A DNA stretch of 27,275 nucleotides from Silene noctiflora (lineage: Eukaryota > Streptophyta > Magnoliopsida > Caryophyllales > Caryophyllaceae). The stretch covers positions 1-27,275 of the forward strand of contig VHZZ01005592.1 of NCBI GenBank assembly GCA_009801015.1, in the 5' to 3' direction. The first letter of the stretch is position 1; the number at the start of each line of letters is the position of its first letter. Shown here one piece after another: positions 1 to 10,079 of this stretch. The translations under genes and the position numbers were made by a program. The notes beneath the pieces were generated by a model. That model was not told the origin of the DNA. It saw only the letters and a list, made by a program, of their open reading frames with translations, and ran no database searches.

Positions 1-167
1 TTGGGCTATATATAGTTAATTCTAAATTATATGGGCCTGATGTACAGAAGCATTGTACATCTGGTTGTAGGATCCTATTTGTGCGAATATACAACACTGT
101 GACTCCATGAGATGATCTCTTAATATTCCGGCGTGTTTATATAAGGCCTCTCACATAATAGTTATAA

Positions 168-719
168 GGGATATTTTACGGTGTACCCTCGAGTTTTTCA
201 ATTTTCTATGTTGTACCCTTACATTTTTTATATTCTACATTATACCCCTGAACGTTTTACGTATTTCTCTATCATGACCTTCTTTAACTCTCCATTAACT
301 TTATCACTATCAAACAACTATATTTTGACCTTTATTTCGACTAGTTAACGTTCTATCACCATCCTATATGAAAAGCATCACAAATCAATTTTCATAAGCA
401 CAAATTACTATTAAAAACCTCAATTATGGTTCATGAAATGATAATGGAGATTTGATAAATTTTTCGTTAGATTCGTATACTATTTGGTGGGTTAATGAGT
501 AATTTGGCGAGTTAATAAGTAAATGAGTATGTTATCGAGTTGTTAGAATGGTAAATAAACAATTAAATAGATCAATTAAGAAAGTAACATATCAAAACAA
601 TAAATAAGGTCATGGTATAGACTAATGTATAAAGTTTAAGGGTACACTATAGAATTTCAAAAATGTAGGGGTACACTATAGAAAACCGAAAAACTCGAGG
701 GTACACCGTGGAATATCCC
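168..719. mobile_element. Mutator-like MITE with 9-bp target duplication
   Basis: The ends are inverted repeats: GGGATATTTTACGGTGTACC at the left, and the reverse complement of the right end reads GGGATATTCCACGGTGTACC, followed in both by CTCGAGTTTTTC and further similarity for several tens of bases. The element is flanked by a perfect 9-bp direct repeat, TAGTTATAA, at 159-167 and 720-728. Long terminal inverted repeats plus a 9-bp duplication are the signature of Mutator-like elements. There is no coding capacity inside, so it is a non-autonomous (MITE-type) copy of about 552 bp. Confidence 0.87.
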
Positions 720-728
720 TAGTTATAA

Positions 729-1530
729 TCATCAATATATATTTTTTTTCTTTTTTTTTTTATTAATTTCTAGTATAGTTAATGTCATGTATAATTTTAC
801 ACATATCTATTATGAGACGATATCTCAAATGACCTCGAAATTTATTACCCATTAATCACACGTTCACACTTAGACCTGACAAACGGGTCAATTTGGTCGG
901 ATTTAGGACGGGTTAATTACAGGCCGGGTCATTTTGAGTCTACAAATATTTATGCAAGGTTATCATCTAAGTTCCTTTAAATGAGAGGTGTACTCAAGTC
1001 CTTCGATTGGTAGTATTTGAGTGAGAATTTATCAAATTATCCTTAATTAATTTATGTACTTGTGAGATGATTTTATAGTTAAATAATTGTGAAGTAAGTT
1101 TTCACCAAACCGCCCAAAAAATTATCGTTTTTAACTAATTTACGTAAGTATTTACTAAGGTCCATACTCTCTGTGCGCAAAAACTACACACAAGTTAATG
1201 TAAGCAACTTAAACCCCTTAACTTTCACTATGTCATCATGACCTTATATAACCACTTTTTTTTTAATATCGAAGAGATATTAACCTAGTATTCCGTATTT
1301 AAAATGTATATTATAGAGAATAAGTTGAGATCGATACTCATTTTTCTTTTTGTGGATCATTTCTCAGTTTGTTTTGAATACTAAATTATTTTCGCCTTTT
1401 ATAAATTAAAAGTTAAATAAAGTGTAATATTGTTATAATGAATAAGAACATTACATTTAACAATTTCACATTAATCCATAAATAAAACAAAGAATCATAA
1501 AAATTCATATATTTTTACACTTGAACTTAA
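729..1530. other. Intergenic, no gene seen
   Basis: AT-rich spacer with homopolymer tracts (T-run near 741-760). I see no exon-like reading frame, no clear repeat border and no similarity to the PAO units in this stretch. The left edge (1-158) is likewise featureless. Confidence 0.5.
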
Positions 1531-1532
1531 TA

Positions 1533-1729
1533 CTCCCTCCTAATCGGTGTTTTGGTTCTTTTTCTTTTGGGCACCAAAATTAAGAAAATGAATTCGGATC
1601 ACACAAAACACTCTACCCCACATGAAATTGAATGTTAATCACACAAAACTTGCCAAAAAAGGAAAGAGAAACCAACACCCGACTAGAATGGAAAGAGAAA
1701 GGGGAACCAAAACACCGACTAGGAGGGAG
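1533..1729. mobile_element. Stowaway-type MITE
   Basis: The left end CTCCCTCCTAATCGGTGTTT is matched by the right end, whose reverse complement reads CTCCCTCCTAGTCGGTGTTT and continues to TGGTTC. The element is flanked by TA at 1531-1532 and 1730-1731. CTCCCTCC termini with a TA duplication define plant Stowaway (Tc1/mariner) MITEs. It is 197 bp with no real coding content; the short plus-strand reading frame starting at 1632 runs across the element border and is not a gene. Confidence 0.9.
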
Positions 1730-1799
1730 TATTTCATCCATAGTGAGCAAATATTTAACTTCGCTTAAATTTTTATCATCTTTATTTGCAAAGTCTTTA

Positions 1800-3585
1800 G
1801 GGTTTTTCTCTCTTGTAGCCCTGAACTTTTCACTTTTCTAAGTTGTATCCCCGCGTATCAGAGAATACTGATTATACCCCTAAACTCAATTAGTTGCTCC
1901 CAACCGTGACTAATCTGTTCTAAACCGTCAATTGTTGGTGTTAAGTGCCAACATGACACGTTAAGTTGCCAACATGGCTTTTATTTTTTATCCTTTTATT
2001 CATAGAGTCATTATCAGATGGAATGTAAGAATCATCTGACAATAATTCATCACCATCACCATCAGCCTGATGCTCCCCATATTCAATCTTCTTCCTTCTA
2101 GTCCCTGACTTGGTGCTTGAAGTAGCTTGTGTTTCAGCAGTTGATTTTACCTTAGGCACAAAAACCCCTTTCAATTTAGCAGTTGACTTGGACAATTTGA
2201 ATCTGGGTTGTTCAACATGTGTTTCACAAGATTTTTTTTACTGGTTTGAGTGCCTTGGGTTGGTTGGATGGTTTCAATGGTTTGGGTAAACCTCGGACTC
2301 CTCACTACAGGATTTTGTGATATAGGATGGATAGGTGACTCAGGTTCACTGGATATGTGACTCAAGTCTAGAAACTCTACACTCCTCACTGGTGACATTA
2401 CATGCTCTTGGCTCTTCCGTGTTGATCTTCTTGAAGATATTCTAGAATTTTGACTTGTTAACACAGTTTCAGAAATATCATTAGTTACCTTCCTCCTAAC
2501 ATCTAATTTCCTCCTGTCACAACCTCTACTACTTGGCCACATTTCCTCTTCTGCTACATGCTCAGGCTCTTCAATTCCCCTGAGTTTTCTAGCCATTGTA
2601 ACATAGTAGAAGGAGTTGTACCACATCCAATCCAAATATCAATTTCCTTCTCTCCCTCAAACCTACTAAACATTTCCATGAGTCCTTTATCATCCAACAA
2701 TTCAACAGATTTCATCTTAAAACTATAACTAAGAGTTGGATGCTTAGGAACAGGAGCATTAATCTTCTTTGCTCCATCATAATAATCATTGATAACATCT
2801 ATAAGCAGGGATTTATCAGTATCATCAATGTCCACATAAACACAACGCCCTCTGAAATTCATTTTCAACTTAATATTCTCCATTCTGCAATAATCAAGTA
2901 CCATAATTCAAATATAATAAACATAAGAAACTAAAATATCATATTTTAAAAATAAAACTTTGATCTTTTTATGAAACCCTTAACCTTAATTGCAAAATTA
3001 AAACCCTAATCTGTGTTAAACATAGATTCAATGGCCACCAAATACATCAAAATTTACATGCAAAAACATCAATAAAACAATACACGTTATTTTATATCAT
3101 CAAATATAAACTACAAACATATATAACTCGTTGAAATGAAGATGGCATACCTGATAATGAAGAAGAAAGAAAGCCCAACACTGGAGATATGAAGATGGAA
3201 TATTGGATATGAATAATCGCTGATGAGGGTGAATTTTCAGAGTGCCGTTGAAGGTTAACAGGTATGAGGAAGATGAAGGGTTTCAAAATGGTTTGAAATA
3301 AAAACAAAGGTATGAGTGTATGATGACTGGTGAGGGGTTGATATATTGTTCAAGTAATGTTGCCATGTAAGCAGCCAAGTCATGCCATGCTGGCAACCAG
3401 GTCATGCCATGTTGGCAACTTAAGTGTGCCATGTTGGCACTTCACACCCACAATTGACGGCGTAGATTAAATTAGTCACGATTAGGAGCAACTAATTGAG
3501 TTTAGGGGTATAATCAGTATTCTCTGATACGCGAGGGTACAACATAAAAAAGTGAAAAGTTCAGGGTTACAAGAGAGAAAAACCC
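1800..3585 (-). mobile_element. Mutator-like element with very long inverted repeats
   Basis: Both ends begin GGGTTTTTCTCTCTTGTA and stay alignable for about 180 bp (roughly 1800-1980 and 3404-3585), including a shared stretch ending ACTCAATTAGTTGCTCC. A perfect 9-bp direct repeat, AAGTCTTTA, flanks the element at 1791-1799 and 3586-3594. This is a textbook Mutator-like structure. The interior carries a broken MuDR-type N-terminal reading frame on the minus strand (1941-2904) but no transposase catalytic core, so this 1786-bp copy cannot move by itself. The right subterminal region (3356-3445) has repeated CATGCCATG and GTTGGCA motifs that may be transposase binding sites (inference). Confidence 0.92.
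1941..2904 (-). pseudogene. Truncated, frameshifted MuDR-like transposase N-terminal region
   Basis: Three minus-strand reading frames follow each other in different phases: 2904-2554, 2635-2171 and 2195-1941. The first holds a segment with PKHPTLSYSFKMKSVELLDD followed by GLMEMFSRF and a DIWIG motif. This resembles the PB1-like N-terminal domain that precedes the catalytic region of plant MuDR-type transposases. The second and third frames are low-complexity, Ser/Lys/Asp-rich linker (for example GEHQADGDGDELLSDDSYIP), as is usual after that domain. The MULE catalytic domain, the zinc knuckle and the stop-proximal region are all absent. Two phase changes, near 2590 and 2185, could be small indels or unrecognised introns. 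It lies wholly inside the 1800-3585 element, so it is the deleted coding part of that element and not a host gene. Family assignment is from motif memory. Confidence 0.65.
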
Positions 3586-3594
3586 AAGTCTTTA

Positions 3595-3998
3595 ACATCC
3601 CAATTTGAAAAAACCGTACATTAGTACAAGGGATTTACATGGAGTTGTTCATGGTTGGAATGGTTAATTGGATCCAATCCACAAAATAATTGGGTTACCA
3701 AATAAACTTTATGAACTTTTACATAAGCCCAATCCCAATCATGTCAACTTGATGTCTGTGGGCTATAAACTATACTCCGACCTCTTTTTTTACTTTTTAT
3801 TTTTAATTTGCCGGTTTTAAATACTACACGAATACAAAAAAACATTGACTCGGGCTGGTAATGTCATGACTCATGAGCGATGGGTCTCATGGCCTGAGTT
3901 CAAATCTAGTTGAGATTGTGACCATTTAGTCCGTTTTGAAGACTTATGCAGATTGTTTTCATAAGGAGCCTCACTTGAGATAATTACGGAGTACATAA
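3595..3998. other. Intergenic with possible SINE-like fragment
   Basis: No gene is seen. At about 3850-3925 the sequence GGGCTGGTAATG, followed about 40 bases later by GAGTTCAAATCTAG, looks like weak pol III A and B boxes. A degraded tRNA-derived SINE is therefore possible, but I found no poly-A tail or target duplication. Confidence 0.3.
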
Positions 3999-4149
3999 TA
4001 ACTCGAATTATATTCTTCAACGATGGAACATACATCAATATTATCCTTACAAGAACAAGGATGAAAATTCAAGCAATAAGTTGAATGCAGAAACAACCTC
4101 ATAAATCAAACAGACAACAAGTTGAATACAGAAAAAGAAATACTAATTC

Positions 4150-4311
4150 TCTTGGAACACAATACCCAGACCCGGCCCGCCCCCAGCCCGGCCTCAGCCC
4201 TCCCCCTGGCCCGGGCCAGACATAATCCCAGCCCGGCCAAGGCCAGCCAAGCCCGCCCTCGCCCTGGCCTGGCCCGGGTCTGACCAGAAGAGCCCGGCCC
4301 GATGCCATCAC
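4150..4311. mobile_element. GC-rich insert, possible hAT fragment
   Basis: This block of about 160 bp is extremely rich in CCCGGCC-type motifs in an otherwise AT-rich region. Its right border, read on the minus strand, is TAGTGATGGCATCGGGCCGG, which resembles the TAGTGATGG-type ends I associate with plant hAT MITEs. I could not find the matching left end or an 8-bp duplication, so it may be truncated. It interrupts the 3' part of PAO relic 1. Two overlapping Gly/Pro/Arg-rich reading frames here are composition artefacts. Confidence 0.45.
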
Positions 4312-4452
4312 TAGTTGTACGCAGAGAACACCAGTAGTGTAACATCAACACCCAATCCATATCGCGTAGCATTATGAAATCGGTTTAGCTACAAATCTAA
4401 GAATATAGTTTCGTAATTGTAGAGAACCTTCATAATAAGCTCCGTCAGGCTA

Positions 4453-4475
4453 GTATATATATATATATATATAGT
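4453..4475. repeat. TA microsatellite
   Basis: A run of alternating TA of about 20 bases, lying immediately beyond the damaged exon 8 piece of PAO relic 1. It marks the edge where homology to gene A is lost. Confidence 0.85.
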
Positions 4476-5000
4476 ATTGATTAATGAATTACTATGACAT
4501 GTACGTTCTAGAATTATTATGGAGCCGAGCTGATATCGAGCTCCAAGATTGGCTCGTTTATTAAAAATCAAACTTCATCCCGAGTTTGAGCTCTAGAAAT
4601 CAATGCTCAATCTAGACTTGTATAATTTTTTTTAACTTGAGTCCGAATTCGAGAATGACAGTTATTAGGGTTGTATATCTCGGGCCGATTTCAGCTCAAG
4701 CTTATATATGTTTGAGATTGATTCAGATTATATTTGGGCCTGACCTCTTGGCTCGTGGAGTTTAACTGATCGAAGGTCAAGCCCAAGATACTTAAAAATA
4801 TGGAGTATATTTTTTTTTTTTTGGAAAAAAAAAAGCAAACATAATTATAAAATATTAAAACATAATTAACATATATAAATGCAAAAATAGCATATAAAGT
4901 AATAAAATAAATATAATTAAAAAATATTGCAAATAAACTAAACAAAAATAAAAAGAGCCCAAATGAGTTTTTGATCCGAATCGGGCTTAATGGCTTATCT

Positions 5001-5096
5001 CACAATCGGTGGATATTTAGTCAAACTTGGTTTGAGCTCAAAGTCAAGCTCAGTCAAAATGAGTTTGAGTCATAATCGGTGGATATTTAGTCAAAC
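5001..5096 (+). repeat. 26-bp direct repeat, 70-bp period
   Basis: The segment at 5001-5026 (ATCGGTGGATATTTAGTC in its core) is repeated at 5071-5096 with one mismatch. Between the copies is GAGCTC/GAGTTTGAG-rich sequence that also occurs at 4520-4790. This looks like the remains of a repeat that filled the deleted middle of PAO relic 1. Confidence 0.75.
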
Positions 5097-5459
5097 CATG
5101 GTGCTTTAGCTGTGTTTGATCTCAATTATTTGTAATATTGTAAATGATTAATGTTCATCGAACAATTTCGTTATGCGACCAACCTAATTATTTATTAATA
5201 TGTTCACGTAATATTACTAATTCAAATATACATATTTATACGTATAAATGATGTAATTTAACGCCTATATTTCGCATGGAACGATGGAAAAACAAATTCT
5301 CACCGGACATTCCAGCTCCAACAATTATAACACTCGGCTGTGAAATACCGGAAACTAGAGTAAAGAAAAGTACCATAAATAATAAAACTAATATCTTCAT
5401 TTTTTATTTTTTTTCTAAACTTATTGAATTTGCAAAAACAATATTATATTATTATTAAA

Positions 5460-5690
5460 CTTTGTTTTCTTGCCTATAGACTATATCACTATAGTCATAC
5501 TGTCATAGTGGTACCCTCCATTTGTAACGTTTTTAAGTGAATGTGGGACCTGAAAACGAAACCCTAGGGTTTGCAAAAAATTTGAACACGTGCTTAAATT
5601 ATTACTCGTTATTACAACGTAAATCTTGTACGTACAAGATCATTTAATACCAGAAATTCATTATCCGATGATCTGGTTACTTGTTAGCCA
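5460..5690 (-). promoter_or_regulatory. A-type PAO promoter of relic 1
   Basis: This aligns with the promoter of gene A (10080-10320) and with copies near 11730 and 15550. Conserved parts are GTGGGACCTGAA (TCP-type GGTCCCAC on the minus strand, 5543-5550), a telo-box and the distal block around TTAATACCAGAAATTCATTA. Here the telo-box is doubled into the perfect palindrome AAACCCTAGGGTTT (5559-5572). The TATA box present in the other copies (TATAAAAGG) is degraded to a sequence near ACAAATGG at about 5517-5525. It sits directly upstream of an intact exon 1. Similarity continues to about 5990. Confidence 0.7.
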
Positions 5691-6004
5691 TGTATCAAAT
5701 ATCGACACCTGTTACGATAATTGCAATAATACTGTTTTTTCGGTACATAATTGCCAATAATAATGTTCTGACGTAGAATTGTAGGACCTGTGTAACTTAT
5801 GAATATAATTGAGCCACATTTCTTAAGGAACTCGGATCGACTATACGATAAATTATACGAGTTTTTTTTGCTTTTAATTGGATGGTTTGAGCATATATAA
5901 TTTGGACTTACTGGAGTAAAAAGAAAAAAATTTGCATTTTCGAGTTTACTTAATATAGTACGAAATATATAGAAGTAATAAATTAAACTCAAACTAAATG
6001 TACA

Positions 6005-6130
6005 TGAAGACTACTAAGAATAGGGTGTGGATATCCCCACTCTCGAGTTTAAACGCATGGGAAGGGGTCGAACTCCTGACCTCATATATGGTTAAGGGAT
6101 GAGGTAAATAACCAGCACACTAAACTTATT
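6005..6130 (-). mobile_element. tRNA-derived SINE-like element
   Basis: Read on the minus strand there is an A-box-like TAGTGTGCTGGTTA, then a B-box-like GAGTTCGACCCC (6064-6075), then GTGGGGATATCCACACCC. The same GTGGGGATA block occurs in the better-defined SINE at 15061-15198, so the two are probably one family. I could not delimit it by a target duplication. It lies between the relic 1 promoter and the 3' end of gene A. Confidence 0.45.
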
Positions 6131-6237
6131 TGATTTATCGGTTCATCACGTTCCATGGTGAATATAAAGTTATCTAAACGTCAAATAATAATAATACTAA
6201 TGTATATGATACCGCGAATCCAATAACAAGTCCGAAT

Positions 6238-6243
6238 TTTATT
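6238..6243 (-). terminator. Candidate polyadenylation signal of gene A
   Basis: AATAAA on the minus strand about 235 bases after the gene A stop codon. The surrounding 3' flank is the part that is duplicated at about 4000-4145 behind PAO relic 1, which fits a transcript end lying here. No transcript evidence is available. Confidence 0.4.
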
Positions 6244-6477
6244 CATCAACGAAGGAACTAACGATAGGAAATACAGCATTATCCTTGCAAGAACAAGGAT
6301 AAAAATTCCGAAACAAGTGAAACAACCTCAGAATCAAACATACGGCGAATTGATGGTAAAAAAACGTGCAGTAGAATTTGCAGAACAAATTATTTTCTAA
6401 GGTAAATCTTCAGTTTAATGTGTTCCGTAGCCAATTCAAGCGCAATTACCAGCAGTTCATTTCGAAACAGGACATCG

Positions 6478-9400
6478 CTAATTCTCAAATGCGTGTCCTG
6501 TGATGTTCATGTTGATCTTGCCCTTACATATTCTTTTCCGTAGGCATCTGATCACATCAACTGCGGTCGTAGCACCTACATTGTTGTACACAAAAAACAT
6601 TGTTACAGAAACACTCAATCTCGATCAATATCGTAGTAGTATGAAATAATTATTTCGTAATTAATTGTAGAGAATCGAACCTGCATAGTATGCTCCATCG
6701 GCGTATCCAAAGAGTTGTGGATGAGTGTGCTCCCCTGTAAAGTACAGACTGCCAACTGGGGCCTGTTTGGTATTTAGCAGATTATTATTAGCAGAAACAG
6801 TTTGCAAACAAAATTATTATTATTATTATTATTATTAGCGGAATTAGTAACATACCCTCAAATGGGCATGCTTCTCCTCTGTAAAGCCAACAGGCCAGTT
6901 AGAGAAGGTGCCCTTGTATAATCTGTCAGAGTTCCATCTAGGAATCATAATATCAGTTGCATCTGGAATGTCTTTTCCAAAGATTTTACGAAGAACTTCC
7001 ATGGCTTCCGCTTTAGTCTTCTCATCCGATTGTTGCTCAATTCTTATTGACTCTTGGTCCGTGACTGTCACAAACATTATGTTGGCTCCTGGGTATTCAG
7101 TCTCTAGTTGCTGCATTTACATAACAAACCATTTTAATTACTCGCCCCTACTAGCAGTCTAGCACCAATTGATCTTAGAATGGAACCTTCTGGTCTCTCT
7201 CGCCTTACTAACAAACCCATATGACATATATACCTGCCAAATTGCATAGTAACCGCGCCTTTCATGAACATAGAAGAAAAACTCGGTTCCAGGTCCGGTA
7301 GGCCAAAATCTCTTTGGGAACTTGAGGAAGATCTTAGTGTATATACCCAAACTAAACTCAGCAATGGCCCTTCTTTTCCATAGCTGTTTTCAAAGTAAAA
7401 CCCGTTAAAATTAATCTATGTCGTCGAAAAATTGAGTAAATATTTGATTTAGGTGTGCTTACAGGTAATTGAGGTTTAAATGTGATTAGATCACTTTGAA
7501 GAACACCAATACTGGGTGAGAGAATTGCAGTGTTGGCAGTGAATACACTTCCGTCTTCTGTTTTAATGGTCACTCCATACGACGTGTACTCAATTTCGTT
7601 CACAACCTGTAGCATTTTGTTATAATGAACCGACCAGAAAATGATGACGTGAACCCATTGATTAGAAATAGTTTGAAACGAGCGCTAAAACAAAAATTAG
7701 TAAGCTAAATAAACGAGCAGTACCGTATTGTAGTAGAGCCTAGCGTCAATAACCCTGCCATCTTTGTAAGCGAGGCAAGTTTTGGCGATTTCATGAACAA
7801 TACTCTCGAAACCTCTTTCGTCTGCAACGAAGTACTCGCCTTCTCCATACAATGTGAACTCTGGCCTTGGAAATATGTGTTTTAAGCTTGTTACCCTTGG
7901 TGCTTCTGCTTGTTCCCCATCGAATGAATAGAAGTCGATCATTTTCTCTAGTGGAGTTTTTGGCTCCCTGTCAGTTAACATTTACGTAACATATAGTTAC
8001 TTTCAACGGTTTTAATAGTAAATAGACGGTTTTATAGAAGAATCGTTCTATAACTTACAAATGATTTAAACGTTCAAATGCCAAGAGGGACATATCGTCA
8101 TCCTCATTTGTATTAGCGCTAAGCTTCTCGGCAAACTCGGTACCAACGTCTTCGTTTGTTTCTGTCTTGTTTAATGCTGCTTCAACTTCCTCTTGTGGGT
8201 ATTTTCCACCCCTAATACAAGAACGTTAAGACTAGGGGTGAGCAAACTTAGGTCCGGACCGAAAAAATGGACCGGACCGGACTATTTGGTCTGAACCAAA
8301 CCCGGACCGAATTATTTTAGTCCGGTCCTCGGTCCTCATTTTTCAAAGTTTCGGTCTTCGGTCTGGTCCGGTCTAAGACCGGTTAATTTATGTTCGGACC
8401 GAATGGACCAAGTTTCATGTTTTAAAGATTAATTATTAAAATATTATGAACGAAATTAACATTTTATCTTCCAAATACATAATAAATTAGTATTGTCAAT
8501 GATTTTCATAAAAAACGTCGTTTAATTACTTAAATGCATTTTATTTAACGGAATTAAAATGTAATTATCGTATACGAAACAGCGAAAAAACTATTTTTAG
8601 GTCCATTTCGGTCCAAGACCGGACCGGACCAAATATTTCGGGTTCGGTCTGGTCCAAGACCGAAAGTTTTATGTCCGGTCTTCAGTCCACTAAATTTTTA
8701 TTTTCGGTCCGGTTCGGTCCGGTCTTGGACCGATTCTCGGCCCTAATTAAGACGATAAAATTAATCGTTTTGAGCATGAACACCCCAAATCGTTTTAGGA
8801 CTAAGATGTGTATTTGTTGTTATTATTGTTTTGGTCACCCTTTTTAGGGGATCGCTTTTAGTAAGGTCTGAACCTATGAACCTCGAGAATTTCAGCCAAG
8901 TAATTAGATTAGATTAGATTACTAACTCTTGCTTGTAGGTGTTTAATGAAACATTGCTAAAGTCGGAGAAATAGTTCTTGAGTTTGATTGTCTTGGCAAT
9001 TTCAAACATCGGATTTTTTTCGGGACCTTCGGCACCATGAAGCCAATTTGCACCCTTCTCAACGGTTTGACCTCCAAATTGGGTCTTGTGAATACGACCA
9101 CCAATTCTGTCTGTTCCCTCCAAAATTAAAAAGTCATATATCCCTGCGTCGTGAAGTTTCTTTGCCGCGGAAATTCCTGAAATTTTTTATGCATAAAGTC
9201 ATATTTCAATTTCTTAGATTGTTTTATGAAAATAAACACGAACAAGTTACTACAGAGAACGGTTTTGGCCTTAATTGTCATCCATAGTGATAACATGACT
9301 TTATGTATCACAATTTATTTAATATTAGGGCAACCAGGCCACAACTATTTTGTACTTGGATGATTATAAATCGATCTTTGTTCAATCATTTATCTTATTA

Positions 9401-9737
9401 GTTATATTTGGACGTAAAGTGAATTAGACATTTTGAGTTAAGTTACGTTAGATCAATATATAATTTAAAAAATGGAGTAAGAATAATTATTATTATCATT
9501 AAAATGAAAGGTTAAAGCAAATTGCATAGCCATCAATGCTATGGACATTCAATTTTGGGTCTTCCTTATCTTGTACTCTTGTGTTATTGTAAGAGAGTGT
9601 AGCTCAGATAGTATCTCGGCGGCCCACTAATTTCTTGTAAAATTGTTTTAATTTCAATAAAAGTTACGTTTTATAATTAAAATAATAATAATAATAATAA
9701 TAACAACAATAACAATAATAATAAAAGTAAAATAATG

Positions 9738-9776
<39 letters not shown>

Positions 9777-10017
9777 GATGTCCGTCAAGCAATTTGTTGT
9801 GATTGCAACCTAATTTACGAGTAACATTACTAATTTAGATGTACATATACATGTACATATATTTGATTTAATGTAACACGCATTTTTATACTTATTTCGC
9901 ACGAGAAAATAATTTCTCACCGGACATTCCAGCTCCAACAATAATGACCCTTGGAGGCGAACCAGAAACTAGAGTTACAAAGAATGTTATGCATAATAAT
10001 AAAACTAATATCTTCAT
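6478..10017 (-). CDS. PAO: Polyamine oxidase, secreted (gene A)
   Basis: Flavin-containing polyamine oxidase. By family knowledge, secreted plant PAOs oxidise spermidine and spermine and produce H2O2 in the cell wall. Nine exons join to 1473 bp (490 residues): 9921-10017, 8927-9176, 8059-8211, 7724-7967, 7463-7606, 7234-7383, 6856-7110, 6681-6762 and 6478-6575. All introns are GT-AG and the frame is open throughout. Residues 1-19 form a signal peptide; GAGMSG (28-33) is the FAD dinucleotide-binding site; DRIGGRI (55-61) follows. [18 protein letters not shown] (the catalytic Lys is residue 313) and YFTGEHT with [10 protein letters not shown] (438-459) match maize PAO in order and spacing. His79 in WLHG replaces the Glu of maize PAO. 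NVS at 107-109 is a possible N-glycosylation site. The C-terminus ends [15 protein letters not shown], longer than in gene B. The start is fixed by the signal peptide and by a TATA box about 115 bp upstream. Introns 1 and 2 hold microsatellites and a hAT MITE. Probably functional. Confidence 0.94.
6811..6838. repeat. ATT microsatellite in intron 7 of gene A
   Basis: An uninterrupted ATT run of about 28 bases lying between exons 8 and 7 of gene A. It is probably length-polymorphic. Confidence 0.9.
8233..8745. mobile_element. hAT-type MITE in intron 2 of gene A
   Basis: The element begins TAGGGGTGAG, and the reverse complement of its right end is TAGGGCCGAG. Flanking 8-bp repeats GTTAAGAC (8225-8232) and ATTAAGAC (8746-8753) match at seven of eight positions, as expected for a hAT target duplication. 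Subterminal arms are packed with GGTCCGGACC/GGACCGG repeats in opposite orientations (8250-8400 and 8605-8735), so the 513-bp element could fold into a large hairpin. No coding capacity. It makes up most of the 715-bp intron. Confidence 0.85.
9681..9776. repeat. AAT/TAA microsatellite in intron 1 of gene A
   Basis: A compound run of AAT/TAA units interrupted by ACA and AAAGTAAAATG, ending in a pure AAT block (about 9742-9776). It lies in the 744-bp first intron of gene A. Confidence 0.9.
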
Positions 10018-10079
10018 ATTTTCAACCCTTATAATAATTATATTATTCTCACTTATTAAATCTACAAAATAATATTATT

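Larger units (their letters stand above)
4000..5400 (-). pseudogene. PAO relic 1: exon 1 intact, exons 2-7 deleted
   Basis: Exon 1 (5304-5400, 97 bp, the same length as in gene A) is perfect. It has an ATG, a hydrophobic signal peptide beginning MKILVLLFMVLFFTLVSG, the FAD motif GAGMSG and a GTGAGAA donor identical in style to gene A. The start of intron 1 stays alignable down to about 5160. Exons 2-7 are gone, replaced by unrelated AT-rich sequence (about 4475-5150). Similarity to gene A resumes at 4370-4450 (intron 8 and a damaged piece of exon 8, compare 6640-6705) and at about 4000-4145 (3' flank, compare 6230-6350, sharing ACAAGAACAAGGAT). Exon 9 has been replaced by a GC-rich insert at about 4150-4311. 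It is therefore a dead duplicate of gene A, although a short signal-peptide transcript could still be made from its promoter. Confidence 0.85.

Noticed and set aside
4099..4372. Two overlapping Gly/Pro/Arg-rich minus-strand reading frames
   Set aside because: They arise from the GC-rich CCCGGCC repeat block and have no conserved features.
4000..5400. Relic 1 as a functional third PAO gene
   Set aside because: Exons 2-7 cannot be found in 4475-5303, and exon 9 is replaced by an insert.
8988..9287. 99-codon plus-strand reading frame opposite gene A exon 2
   Set aside because: It is the antisense shadow of a well-supported exon and runs on into the intron.
9681..9776. CRISPR-like or tandem array
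   Set aside because: It is a plain AAT/TAA microsatellite in an intron.
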